Assembly: GCA_025084515.1 (NCBI GenBank)
Contig: JAJAGP010000224.1
Location: 124,001-188,000, forward strand
Reading direction: 5' to 3'
Length of the DNA stretch: 64,000 nucleotides
Source: Ancistrus triradiatus
Taxonomy: Eukaryota; Chordata; Actinopteri; Siluriformes; Loricariidae
Shown here: positions 10,186 to 20,479 of the stretch, piece after piece
How the letters are laid out: each line of letters starts with the position of its first letter
How positions within the stretch are numbered: the first letter of the stretch is position 1
Notes under the pieces: model-generated
Told to the model about the DNA's origin: nothing
Databases searched by the model: none
Seen by the model: the letters and a program-made list of their open reading frames with translations, nothing else
Program-made: the position numbers and the translations under genes

Positions 10186-11443
10186 AGTTGGTTAATAATG
10201 AAAAAACTTGACAAAACTTTATATTAAACACCGAGATTTAAGTGTATGCTTCAACACTGACATTTTTGTGTGAGACAGAACCACGTCATCTCAGCAGCGT
10301 TGGGTTTAAGTGTTGGGTATTAGAACAGTTCTCCCAGTAGGGATTAAATAATTTCGCTGATGAATATGTATGAATTAGGAAAATAAAATGATAGTGTTTA
10401 TGCATTTACATGTACAGCATTTACACTGTAGCACACGCCCTTATCCAGAGTGACTTTCAAAAGTGCTTTGTATTCTGTTATTAGTAGACATAACCTCATG
10501 CTAGTCCAATAAAGCCTTTTTAAATTAAAGTGTGAAAGTGCAAAACACTTTCGTACTACTGTATTATAAGAAACAACAGTTCATCTTTTTATATGCTAGT
10601 TTAATAGCGTTTAAGATGAAGCGCTACCAAATACCGGACACTGAACAAATTTCCTCTATTGTTTAACCATTGGCTCTGCTCAAAACATCATATTCCAAAG
10701 ATCTTTGAATGCTTGCTTGGATGAATCATTAAACCTGGGGATTGGGTCAGTAGAAGGTTGTAGAAAAGCTCAGCTCAGTGTACAAATCGAGTAGCTCTTG
10801 GCTTCACTGGGGTGTCCATTTTTTATATCATGTTTTGCTTGTATACAGTATTTAATAATTTCCTCTAATAATGGCTTTAAAACACTGTATGTTGAACCCA
10901 CGTGATGACTGATATAGGTGTTGGAGATGTTTGTATGACTTTTTCTTAAACACTGCAGTAAAGGGTATGGGATACTTGTGCCCCAGAAGGTGAGTATCTG
11001 CCAGAAACAATCATGGAAGATGGTTTTTATAGGATGAATGTGTGCAGGAATGGTTTAGATCCACCCCATAATGTAAAACATATTGAGGTGGATCTGAACT
11101 CTTCAGCTAGCGCAGAGATTTGAGAAAAAAGAAACAGGACAGGAACTGTAGAAGATGCAAATCTCCACAACGAAGTGTAAAGAGATTAAAGCTATCCTAC
11201 AGTGAAAGATAGCTTACCTCAAATTACAATGCAGCTTACAATTAATTCATTACAAATGAATTTCTAATCATATGATTATATAATTTAATCTAAGTAATTA
11301 AATGAAGCTTCCAGACACTATTATTATTGTTGTTAGTAGTAGTATAGTAGTCGTCAGTGTTGCCAACTTGTCACTAATTTTAACGGGACTTTCCAGACCC
11401 CTCTGCGAGTTATTTTCAAGTGACCGCAACAAATCTTGCAAGT
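10186..11443. other. Mostly unique AT-rich stretch with a SINE tail fragment
   Basis: The only recognised item is a minus-strand scrap of the SINE 3' tail at about 10405-10460 (CATTTACATGTACAGCATTT ... CCCTTATCCAGAGTGACTT). A trinucleotide-like GTTGTTAGTAGTAGTA run is at about 11330-11350. No gene was seen. Confidence 0.5.
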
Positions 11444-11444
11444 A

Positions 11445-11929
11445 CCGTTTTTCCGGACCATAAAGCGCACCGGATATAAGACGCAATTTCAGCGATCGGC
11501 TGCCTAACGTGTTTATATTTTGGCATACATAAAGCGCACCCGGGTTATAAGGCGCATGAAAGAAACAAAACTCTTAAGTTCCGCGGAAAGCTCAGTTGTT
11601 CTTTAACCTGCGCAGTGGCGTCTTCCTTCCTGCTCCTCCACTTCCGTATCTTGATTCGTTAATATTGAATTCTCCGCAGCTTCTCTATGTCCATGTTGTA
11701 CTGCGTGACTGATAGCGTTGGGTTTGAAATCCGCTTCGTAACTTACCAAAGCCGTGCTAAAACATTTTGACAGATTTATGAGCGCCGTGTACCATCTACA
11801 ATCGGTTCTATTTCAGAAGGCTCAACCAGAATTAATTCATACATTAGACGCACCGCATTTAAAGGCGCACTGTCGATTTTTGAGAGAATTAAAGGATTTT
11901 AAGTGCGCCTTATGGTCCGAAAAATACGG
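11445..11929 (-). mobile_element. Pogo/Tigger-like miniature DNA transposon, copy 2
   Basis: The ends CCGTTTTTCCGGACC and GGTCCGAAAAATACGG are inverted and TA-flanked. The interior is the reverse complement of the element at 800-1371, including the remnant of the same helix-turn-helix coding region, which is frameshifted here. Compared with copy 1 it lacks about 90 bp, with the breakpoint at a GAAGC direct repeat. Confidence 0.85.
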
Positions 11930-11931
11930 TA

Positions 11932-14340
11932 ATCTAGCAACTTTCTGTACAAACCATATTCATGTTTTATTTGTATATATGCACATAGTTCATTTGGTTT
12001 ATCCTGTATAGGGAGCAAGAGAGAAGCAATAAGATGTAAAGGACTGATACCTGACTCTGGGCAGTATGTAAATACAACGTGAAGACAACATAAATATGCA
12101 AATTAGCACGTTTCATCAACTAGCAAATTTTGCTACTTTTCAAGTAGACTTTATCTACTTTCCTCTGAAGAACATTGGCAACTCAGGTAATAATAGGAGT
12201 ACTAGTAGAAGGGGAAGTAGTAGTAATACAGCAGTAGCTAGGCTAGTAAAATGTTTTCACTTTATGTTCTTTGAAACAGAACTGCATTTGTTCTAAAACC
12301 AAGGAAGCACTGTAGTACTGTAACTCCTACTTGTACTGGGCATACAACTATCTGCAGTACTATTAACATTTGTCAGACTATACATTTATATAAATTAATT
12401 AAAGTTTATGAAATTGAACACATGAACCGAAAGCACATAAGGCTCAATAGATAAGGAATGTCATGTTGTCAGGGTTATAAAATGATCAATAATTGATTTC
12501 TGGCTAACGTATTTGAGCCATTACTGAGTTATTCATCTTAGCAGATTCCAATAAGCATCCCTTTCTGTGTTACATGCAAGTCTAAATGAGCAATAATTCC
12601 ATTTCCATATTCTGTCTGTTGTCATAAGTTAGTTTCAGATTTATATAACGTATAACTGCCAACTGATTGAGGTATTGCTTTCTAAGTGAATTTAGCTTGC
12701 TAGCAAAACATGCCTCTGACTTGGTCAGATCTTACAGATGGTTAGCCATGGGGTTCTTTAACACTGCGTTTTTTATTACAGCACCTTTTATTATTGTCTA
12801 AAGTGCAAGTTTGTTTGTGGTGTGAAGGGAAGCCTTTGTCAGCCAGTGACAGTGCAATAAGCTACATTCTCCATAAGACACTGGAGTTCACACCATCAGT
12901 GCATGTTTTTAATTTTTTACATTCAACCGGTGCAAACACATTTTCAAGGCAAGAAAAATGAATTGATGTAGCATCAACTCTGCTCCACTACTCTGAGGAT
13001 AAAATAGTCTACAAACTATTTTATTTAAAAGATAGCAATACTACTGGGAAATGCAGTTAAATGAATAACTTCTCTACTTGTAGATGGATGTTGTTGAGAT
13101 TGCTGTTTTATTTTCTTTCTCTAGCTTGCCTATTCATTGTTGACACTACTGCACTGTTTTTTGTGAATTACGTGCATAATCAGTTATCAACACATTCTTA
13201 TTTACTATTATCATGCCAGCATGTTCAGGCTTGTTCTCATTTCACTACGTTCCCCACGTTCACATCTGGTGCAGTAAGACATGAGTTCATCACACATCAA
13301 AGTGATCCACACACAGACAAGTGAGAGTTGACCTTGGTTATTTTCTGGTTCACTCAAAGACTTCTGGAACTCCTTATCCTAGAGTCAGATTTTACTGCCG
13401 GTCACAGTCTCTTTATGGACGGAAAGCCTCATCTCTCAAGCAATTTCCTATGTCAATATGAATGATTTAAAGCGTGACTTATCTAGAAACCATCTCCATA
13501 TTGGTGTCCTGGATATTCAATTCCACAATTCCTTTCATTCCAGCTCTCCTGAATAACAGAACTGATGAGCATAGAAACCGTTTGAAAATAGGCCTACGCA
13601 CAGTAACAGAACAGATATTCTTGTTTTAGATTCAGGAATAGTGTTGAGTATGTTGATGGGAAATTTCAGTGTTTCATTTTAAGAAGGTATGTTATACATT
13701 AGAATGCTTGCATGTCTGCTCATAGTACATTCTATATGAATTGATGACAAACATTGGCTTTCCTTTGGTTTTTTTTTTTTGGATCAGACCTATATAGTGT
13801 GTCTTCATTAATGTAGGCTTTTGTCTCATGATCAAGTACTGCAAAAGAAACATTAGTTTCTATCTGATTTAGCTCAGGGTTATGGGCACATGCTTTAATG
13901 CTTCTAAGTGTGTTTGTATATGCTGTGGGCTAAAATATGAGGGATGCTTCAATTGTTTTCTGTTCAGTGATCGGTCTCTTTATGTACATGTTAGAGACTG
14001 CATAGGAACCTTTCTCATTTTTTTTAATAATAAAATACAGGATAAGATTTTAAGATAAAATGGATTATAAAAAATGTTTTGTGGTTAATTAGCTTAATCT
14101 TAGACTGACAATAAGACAAATCTAAAGTATGCATTTTTAGAACTTTGTGCATCCTAACTTTGCCAACAAAATAGTACTTGTCCTAAAAATTTTGGATGTA
14201 TGGTTTGGATTATTGTCAGTCTTGCTGAAATATTCAAACAACTATAGCTTTCCAACTCCTCCAAGATTCTTAATAATGTTAATAATAGTTGATTGTCTTA
14301 CTTTTACTTTTATTTAATAGCAGACTATATTAACGCTATA
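11932..14340. other. AT-rich stretch without recognised feature
   Basis: About 2.4 kb without a gene or repeat family I can name. It contains AGTAGTAG-like triplets at about 12195-12240 and a T run at about 13770. The frame at 13061-13324 has no recognisable domain and is probably chance. Confidence 0.5.
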
Positions 14341-14384
14341 TACCATGGTGCTTGGAAGTTTGTGAACCCTTTAGAATTTTCTAT

Positions 14385-14389
14385 ATTTC
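14385..14389. other. Target-site duplication (ATTTC), left
   Basis: ATTTC precedes the gypsy element's first TG and is repeated at 17511-17515. Removing the element and one copy restores the uninterrupted Tc1 terminal sequence seen in copies A and D. Confidence 0.95.
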
Positions 14390-14453
14390 TGTCACGCCCG
14401 CTACCAGCTCAGCCCCCCACGCCCACATTCCGCAGCGTTCATCGTCTCCCTCC
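14390..14453 (+). repeat. Truncated 5' LTR (64 bp)
   Basis: It matches the first part of the 3' LTR through CGTTCATCGTCTCCCTCC, then switches directly to gag sequence. It keeps a 25-bp stretch, bounded by CACGCCC repeats, that the 3' LTR lacks. The rest of the LTR, the primer binding site and most of gag are deleted. Confidence 0.85.
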
Positions 14454-14575
14454 CTCCTGGGGCTCTGTTGTTACTGCGGTTCCAACCGTCACCTTCACCC
14501 CAGCTGCGACCTCGTTCCCTCTCGCGGGTCTTCTATCGTGCGTGGCGGACCAGCGGTACGCACACCCTGGGTGAG
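14454..14575 (+). pseudogene. gag remnant with zinc knuckle
   Basis: In the frame in phase with 14352, positions 14466-14507 read CCYCGSNRHLHPSC, which fits the CX2CX4HX4C nucleic-acid-binding knuckle at the end of Ty3/gypsy gag. Nothing of the capsid region upstream remains. The frame differs from that of the pol remnant that follows, so gag and pol overlapped out of phase or an indel has intervened. Confidence 0.75.
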
Positions 14576-16150
14576 TCTGACCCCTCTTATTCCGCCCAGG
14601 GGAACTTCATTGCCGACCACCTCGTCATCGACTGGAAGATCCCCTGCACACCTCTTCCCGCGGGCCGGCGAATCACTACAGCGGATGGTCAACCACTCGG
14701 CTCTGGCCTCCTCACCCGCGTCACTGTCCCCTTGCGTCTGCTCACCAGCGCCATCCACGAAGAGTCCATCTCTCTGTTACCCATGGCCTCCCTGGCTTAC
14801 CCCATCATCCTGGGCCTTCTCTGGCTCCACCTTCACGACCCCCTCATCTCTTGGTCCGCTCGGCAGCTTATCTGCTGGTCCCCTTGGTGTCAGCAACACT
14901 GCCTACATCGTCCAGCCCTCCAGGTCAACTCTCTCCCGGTCTCTGGCTCTCCGTCTCTTCCTCTCAACATGCCCAGTGAGTATCAGGACCTGGCACCCGT
15001 CTTCGGAGAAGGCACCCCGGCCCGTCTCCCTCCTCACAGATCCTACGATTGCGCCATAGAGCTACTACCCGACGCACCTCTGCTTAAAGCTCGTTTGTAT
15101 CCTCTCTCGCCGGCCGAAGAGAAAGCCATGAATGATTACATCGCTGAGTACCTGAGCCTCGGCTTCATCCGTCCTTCCACCTCGCCCGTCTCCGCTGGCT
15201 TCTTCTTCGTTCCCAAGCGGGACTCGGGGCTACGGCCATGCATCGATTATCGGGAGCTCAACCGCATCACTTGGAGGTATGCCTATCCGCCTCCACTGGT
15301 GCCCTCGGCCCTCGAGCTGCTTTGCACCGCCCACTGGTTTACCAAGCTGGATCTCCGAAACGCCTATAACCTGGTCCGCATGAGGGAGGGGGAAGAGTGG
15401 AAGACCGCTTTCAGCATCAGCTCTGGCCATTACGAATATCTAGTGATGCCTTTCGGCCTGGCCAACGCCCCCTCGGTCTTCCAGGCCTTCGTCAACGACA
15501 TCCTCCGGGATATGCTGGGGCATTTCGTAATCGCGTACCTGGACGACATCCTAGTTTTCTCGCCGGATTTCGCCGCTCATACCGCCCACGTCCGCCTGGT
15601 TCTGGAGAGGCTCCATTCCCACCACCTCCGGGTGAAAGCGGAGAAGTGCGAGTTTCACACTCAGTCTGTCCATTACCTCGGCTACATCATATCTCCCTCC
15701 GGCGTGGCAATGGACGACTCCAAGGTTTCTGCCGTCCTCTCGTGGCCCACACCCAAGTCAATCAAGGAGCTCCAGCACTTCCTCGGATTCGCAAACTTCT
15801 ACCGATGCTTCATATTGAATTTCAGCCAGACGGTGGCCCCCCTCACCTCACTCCTGCGGGGCAATCCCCGTACTCTCCGCTGGTCCTCGGAGGCTGAGCG
15901 AGCCCTCGCCGCCCTCAAATCCTTTACCATTACCCAAGCTCCAGTGTTGGGCCACTCTGACCTGGATCGCCCCTTTATTCTGGAGGTCGACGCGTCTTCG
16001 GTAGGTGTCGGGGCCGTCCTCTCGCAACGCCTGGGCGACCCTCCGAAGCTGCACCCCGTCGCTTTCTACTCTCACAAACTCACCCCAGCCGAGCGGAACT
16101 ATGACGTCGGGGACCGCGAACTGCTGGCCATCAAATTGGCCCTGGAGTAG
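14468..16150 (+). pseudogene. pol remnant: protease, reverse transcriptase, RNase H
   Basis: An open frame of 560 codons. Residues 45-160 correspond to the aspartic protease and linker (GNFIADHLV, then WLHLHDPLISWS), but the D-S/T-G catalytic triad expected just before GNF is not present. Reverse transcriptase spans about 205-380: LDLRNAY at 294-300, MPFGLANAPSVFQ at 327-339 and the catalytic YLDD at 357-360. RNase H follows, with VDASS near 507-511 and DRELLA near 549-554. The frame stops at a TAG where the RNase H domain should continue (LALE, then a tryptophan-rich stretch), which looks like a nonsense change. Known role: copying the element's RNA into DNA. This copy lacks protease and integrase function. 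Confidence 0.93.
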
Positions 16151-16389
16151 TGGAGACACCTTCTGGATGTCAGCCTTTCCCGGAAGCGCATCCCCCGACT
16201 GGCAAGAAATTCGTTCCCCCCAATCTCCGTGACCGACTCATCACCTGGGCCCATGTCTCTCTCTGCTCTGGCCACCCCGGGGAGACCCACACCCACCAAC
16301 TCCTGGCCGCGTGCTACTGGTGGAAAAACATGAGCAGAGACATCCATCAATTTGTGGCTTCCTGCAGCGTCTGTGCTCAATGCAAGACC
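16151..16389 (+). pseudogene. Integrase zinc-finger remnant
   Basis: Downstream of the stop, the frame in phase with 16150 shows WAHVSLCSGHPG and then CSVCAQC. These are the paired histidines and cysteines of the HHCC domain at the N-terminus of retroelement integrases. Sequence between RNase H and this domain is short, suggesting a further deletion near 16180-16210. Confidence 0.85.
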
Positions 16390-16810
16390 CGAGTCGAACG
16401 GCCAATGCGAGCGCTCCAACCAGGAGTTGAAGAAATTCCTGCGCTCTTACTGCATGCACAACCCGCTGGACTGGAGCCAGTTTCTTCCCTGGGCCGAGAT
16501 AGCTCAGAACTCCCTCCGCCACTCTGCCACTGGCCTCACGCCTTTCCAGTGCGTCCTGGGCTTCCAACTGCCGTTTGTCCCATGGGACTCCACCGCCTCC
16601 GACGCCCCGGCCGACGACGACTGGTTCCGCCGCAGTGAAGAGGTGTGGTGCCAGGTCCATTAGCGGATCGACCGAGCGACTCGGCGCTACTAGAGGCACG
16701 TCGATCGGCGCCGGCTTCCTGTTCCTGTTTACCGCCCGAGGGATTGTGTTTGGCTGTCCACGCGGGATCTTCGGAACGTTCAGGGAAGTACACAATTCTC
16801 CCCTCATTAC
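16390..16810 (+). pseudogene. Integrase core 3' part, catalytic region mostly deleted
   Basis: The sequence jumps from the zinc finger straight to ESNGQCERSNQELKKFL, the block holding the final glutamate of the DD35E core, in another frame. The portion carrying the two catalytic aspartates is absent. Further downstream, WSQFLPWAEIAQNSLRHSA is clear. Stops follow at about 16661 and 16690, and a frameshift lies near 16805 before the GPF module. The integrase cannot be functional. Confidence 0.9.
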
Positions 16811-17259
16811 TTGGGGCCATTCAAAATTACCAAGCAAATCAATAACGTTACCTATCGCCTTGACTTACCTCCTCACCTTCGCATCTGCCCTACCTTCCAT
16901 GTCTCTCTCCTCAAGCCCTGGGTCCCCGGGCCGCTGGCTGACTCGTCTCCTACGAACCGGCCTCCGCCTATCGGGCTGGGGGAGGCCCCCACCTACACGG
17001 TCCGCCGCCTTCTGGACTCCCGTCGGCGGGGCTCGCGCCTCCAGTACATCGTCGATTGGGAGGGTTACGGCCCGGAGGAGCGCTGCTGGGTGGATGCCAA
17101 GGACGTCCTGGACCCCCTAGTTGTCCAGGAGTTCCACTCTGCTCGTCCCGACCGCCCGGCCCCCAGGCTTCGCGGTCGTCCTCGCAAGTCCTCCTCGGGT
17201 CCCCTGGCCGCCAGCGCCCACCGGGCCCCCGCCTGCACGGGTCCTTCGAGGGGGGGTAC
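16811..17259 (+). pseudogene. Integrase C-terminal GPY/F module and chromodomain
   Basis: Residues 2-36 of this frame (GPFKITKQINNVTYRLDLPP and onward to HVSLLKP) form the GPY/F module. Residues 62-110, at nucleotides 16994-17140, form a chromodomain with TVRRLLDSRRRG, YIVDWEGYGPEERCWV and a closing VVQEFH. In chromoviruses this domain is thought to guide integration to particular chromatin. A basic, proline-rich tail follows, and the frame continues into the 3' LTR. Confidence 0.92.
17248..17259 (+). promoter_or_regulatory. Polypurine tract
   Basis: GAGGGGGGGTAC lies immediately upstream of the 3' LTR start, the usual position and composition for the plus-strand DNA primer in Ty3/gypsy elements. 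Confidence 0.85.
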
Positions 17260-17510
17260 TGTCACTCCCACATTTCGCAGCGTTCATCGTCTCCCTCCTT
17301 CTAATCAGGCCACCTGTTGCTCATTCCTCGCCTCGACCTTCCCCTACTTAAGCACTCCTTCTTCCACATGCCAGTTGCTATGCCTCTTGGTTCCCTACCA
17401 GGTCCTATAGCTCCGTACCTCAGTATGTTATCCATTGCCAACTGTTTAATAAATCGCCTTACCTTGCATCCCTAGTCTGCGTGTGTCTCCTGCTTTCCAC
17501 CCGCGTTACA
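17260..17510 (+). repeat. 3' LTR (251 bp)
   Basis: It starts TGTCACTCCC and ends GCGTTACA. It contains AATAAA at 17448-17453 as a likely poly(A) signal, and a weak TACTTAAG box near 17345 that could act as a TATA element. It is the only complete LTR; the 5' one is cut to 64 bp. Confidence 0.88.
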
Positions 17511-17515
17511 ATTTC
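17511..17515. other. Target-site duplication (ATTTC), right
   Basis: This repeats the ATTTC at 14385-14389. The sequence after it (TGCATAAATATG) continues the Tc1 terminal repeat exactly as in the uninterrupted copies. Confidence 0.95.
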
Positions 17516-17729
17516 TGCATAAATATGATCTAAACCATCATCAGATTTTCACACAAGTCCTAAAAGTAGATAAAGAGAACCCAGTTAAACAAATGAGACA
17601 AAAATACTTGGTCATTTTATGAGGAAAATGATCCAATATTACATATTGGTGAGTGGCAAAAGTATGTGAACCTTTAGGATTAGCAGTTAATTTGATGGTG
17701 AAATTAGAGTCAGGTGGTTTTCAATCAAT

Positions 17730-18115
17730 GGTATTGCCATCATTGATGGAACAATGCATTCTGAATTATATCAGAGAATTCTAAAGGAAAATGTCAGAAC
17801 ATCTGTCCATGAACTGAATCTCAAGAAAAGGTGGGGTCATGCAGCAAGACAACGACCCTAAGAGAAGACTAAAGGTAAAGTTTTGGAATGGCCAAGTCAG
17901 AGTCCTGCCTTAATCCAATCGAAATGTTGTGGGAAGGACCTGAAGCGAGCAGCTAATGTGAGGAAAAACCCACCAACATCCCAGAGCTGAAGCTGTTCTG
18001 TACGGAGGAATGGGCTCTAAAATTCCTCCAAGCCGGTGTGCAGGACTGATCAACAGTTACAGGAAACGTTTAGTTACAGTTATTGCTGCACAGGAGGGTC
18101 ACAGCAGATACTGAA
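17730..18115 (+). pseudogene. Tc1 transposase C-terminal remnant (copy B)
   Basis: Fragments corresponding to HGTMNSEIYQRILKENVRTS, to the block with the second catalytic aspartate and to the DLNPIEMLWKDLKR block can be followed, but across changing frames with several stops. The N-terminal DNA-binding half and the first catalytic block are missing because of the internal deletion. Confidence 0.85.
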
Positions 18116-18487
18116 AGCAAAGGTTCACATACTTTGCCACTCACTGATATGTAATATTGGATCATTTTTCCTCAATAAATAAATGACCAAGTATAATATT
18201 TTTGTCTCATTTGTTTAACTGGGTTCTCTTTATTTACTTTTAGGACTTGTGTGAAAATCTGATGATGTTTTAGGTCATATTTATGCAGAAATATAGAAAA
18301 TTCTACAGGGTTACAAACTTCAAGCACCACTGTACAGAATTTCATGTTTTTTTCTGGTCAATTTCATTTAATTTGTTAGGAGGCAACCATTCCTGCATTT
18401 TAGGCCTGCAACACATTCCAAAATCGACATAAGGCAATTAAGCTAGTAATGAGGTTAAAACAACTAAATAATTATGTGATTTCAAAC

Positions 18488-18850
18488 ATGTGATGTCAAC
18501 AGGTGATTTGGTACAAAAGCAATATCCATGAATAGCTGAGTCGTTGAGGAGCAAATATGGGCAGAGGATTTCAAGTTTATCAACAAATGCAGGAGAACAT
18601 TATGGAAAGTGTTCCTCAAAGAAAGACTGGAAGGGATTTGCATATTTCTCCTTCTACAATGCATAGTCAGTATGTCTTTTTTATCAGAATCAATCTTTTT
18701 TTTTTGGAAGAAATGGACACCGTGTGCTCCTGATCAAAGATGAAAAGGACCGTCCAGACTGTTATCAGCAAGTCCAAAAGCCAGGGTCTATCATGGTATG
18801 GGGTTGTGTCAGTGCCCTTGGCAAAGGTAATTTACACATCTGGGAACTTT
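18488..18850 (+). pseudogene. Tc1-like transposase fragments (third family)
   Basis: The first part, to about 18665, reads VPQRKTGRDLHISPSTMHS, a helix-turn-helix-like segment. After a jump near 18695, positions 18724-18843 read LLIKDEKDRPDCYQQ and KPGSIMVWGCVSALGKGNLH. The latter is the segment between the first and second catalytic blocks of a Tc1-type enzyme. The intervening and downstream coding parts are deleted. No terminal repeats were identified. Confidence 0.75.
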
Positions 18851-19152
18851 TATTGATTTGGAGTTGTAGGTCATGTTTTCCTTGTGTGTTTGTTGCTAGA
18901 AAACAGTTTGATTGTCTCACCTTACCAGAGAACCCAATTTCAGTAAGAGTAAGAATGTAAAAGAACTAGACAACTAGATTAGGTTTCTTTTGGTTCTTGA
19001 CATGCAGAGGAGATCTACATGCAGATTTGGGGATTTGATGACCTGAGATGGTACCATCTTTTCCAAATCTCCAACTGTAACTGTTTTTAAACAAATGTAT
19101 GGGTCTAATATTGTTGAGTACCTATTACCTACGTCTCCTACTGTGAAATCCC

Positions 19153-19625
19153 TACACTGATCAGGCATAACATTATGACCACCTCCTAGTTTCTACACTC
19201 AATGTGCAGTTTTTTTCAGTTTCACTTACCATATAGAAGAACTTGTTAGTCCCCTTGAGTCTGTTCTATAAAGGTCAGGACCTCCACAGGATCCCCACAG
19301 ATCAGGTACTATTTGGGTGGAGGATCATTCTCAGCACTGTAGTGACACTGATGTGGTGGTGTTGTGTTAGTGTGTGTTGTGCTGGTATGGGTGGAGCAGA
19401 CACAGCAGTGCTGCTAGAGTTTTAAACCACGTCAATGTCACTCTTGAACTGGGCTGAAAATATTACACCTACCAAAAATGTCCAGCCATCAGCATCCTGT
19501 AGGCAGCATCCTGTGAGCACTGATGAAGGATTAGAGGATGACTAACACAAACTGTGCACAACAGATGAGCTACTGTCTCTGACTTTACATCTACAAGGAA
19601 CAGAAATATGACTGACAACAGGAAA
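19153..19625. repeat. Hairpin-type interspersed repeat H, copy 1
   Basis: It begins TACACTGATCAGGCATAACA, then shares with 29375-29755, 41830-42520 and 59851-60228 the order CACTTACCATATAGA, GGATCATTCTCAGCACTG, GTGTTAGTGTGTGTTGTG and GACACAGCAGTGCTGCT. Apparent reading frames over the third block recur in every copy and are by-products of the repeat. Class unknown; the copies at 29.4 and 59.9 kb show it is partly self-complementary. Confidence 0.8.
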
Positions 19626-19784
19626 ATAAGCTGCTAGTGTTGCCCTTCAAAATCCCAGCAATACTGAAAGCCACTAGCCATGTCACTTCGATGTCAGTGT
19701 CACTGCTCGGCATAAAACTGTGACCCAATTTTGTTGTTTCATAATAATTGTGAATTCCTTCATATGTTCTTCTGAATCTGTGTC

Positions 19785-19975
19785 TGAGTCTGCATGTACT
19801 CCCCATGTCCCTGTGGGTTTACTCCGAGTGCTCTGGTTTCCTTTCCTAGTTTAATTGGTCACTCTAAATTGGTCCAGTGTGAATGTGACTGACTAGTATC
19901 GACATAACCTTGTTTCTGTTGCAAATAGCCATTGATGCTGAAAGCAATGTTAAACAAAATAAATAAACAGTAACT
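19785..19975 (+). repeat. Second SINE-like family (S2), 3' part, copy 1
   Basis: It contains CTGCATGTACTCCCCATGTC, GTGGGTTTACTCCGAGTGC and GGTTTCCTTTCC, matching the body of the copy at 50318-50590, and closes with GCCATTGATGCTGAAAGC and an AAATAAATAAA tail. Confidence 0.7.
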
Positions 19976-20249
19976 GAATCTTCTGAAAACCACTATACTG
20001 TGGAACTGTAGTGTAGTTACACATATTTATTTCCTTAATCATTCAGCACCTATGCATATTTTACCTACTTCCTTCTAGCTAATCATTCTGTCTCCTTACA
20101 TTAATTATTTAGTGAGTCACCTGAATTTCACAGAAAATTTCAATGAAACCCTGGCAGAGTTGCAAAACAAGATCAAATCAAGATAAAGGTAACCATTACT
20201 TGTATACTATAAAACCTTAATCTACATCTCAAATAATGCACAATATCTA

Positions 20250-20478
20250 TACAGATGAGCCAAAACACTATGACCAGCTTGTCTGCAACACTGTTTAGGT
20301 ATGTAACACGTGTCAAACTGTGGATTTCCCAGCCCTTCTTCTGCATCCAACATGTCGACTACAAGAACTGACCGTCCACTTACTGATTATTATAACCCAG
20401 GACCTGACATGCACATTTAATCAACATTATCTTTACTTGGTCTGTGAGAGGTCATAATGTTTTGGCTCATTGGTGTAT
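20250..20478. mobile_element. Miniature inverted-repeat element (about 230 bp)
   Basis: The left end GATGAGCCAAAACACTATGACC and right end GGTCATAATGTTTTGGCTCAT are near-perfect inverted repeats. They match the outer motif at 19153-19180 (CATAACATTATGACCACC). No coding capacity. A Tc1/mariner-type miniature is likely but not certain. Confidence 0.75.
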
Positions 20479-20479
20479 G

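Larger units (their letters stand above)
14390..17510 (+). mobile_element. Ty3/gypsy chromodomain LTR retrotransposon (Sushi-like), deleted
   Basis: The element begins TGTCACGCCC, ends GCGTTACA and is flanked by a perfect 5-bp duplication. Order of remains: truncated 5' LTR, zinc knuckle of gag, protease region, reverse transcriptase, RNase H, integrase zinc finger, integrase C-terminal part with chromodomain, polypurine tract, complete 3' LTR. Gene order and chromodomain place it in the chromovirus branch of Ty3/gypsy; the Sushi-ichi type of fish is my best match from memory. At 3.1 kb it is well short of a complete element. It is strikingly GC-rich against AT-rich surroundings. Confidence 0.95.
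14343..18332 (+). mobile_element. Tc1-like transposon, copy B, split by an LTR retrotransposon
   Basis: The left end (CCATGGTGCTTGGAAGTTTG, TA before it) and the right end (CAAGCACCACTG, TA after it) belong to the copy A family. The gypsy element at 14390-17510 interrupts it within the left terminal repeat. Without that insert it is about 870 bp, so it also has a large internal deletion joining the terminal region directly to the middle of the transposase near 17730. The remaining coding sequence runs on the plus strand. Confidence 0.93.

Noticed and set aside
14495..14758. Minus-strand open frames opposite the gypsy element (also 15230-15430, 15848-16159, 16241-16837)
   Set aside because: High GC content suppresses stop codons on both strands; the domain-bearing frames are on the plus strand.
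15397..15897. 166-codon plus-strand frame overlapping reverse transcriptase
   Set aside because: It is an out-of-phase shadow; YLDD and other motifs are in the other frame.
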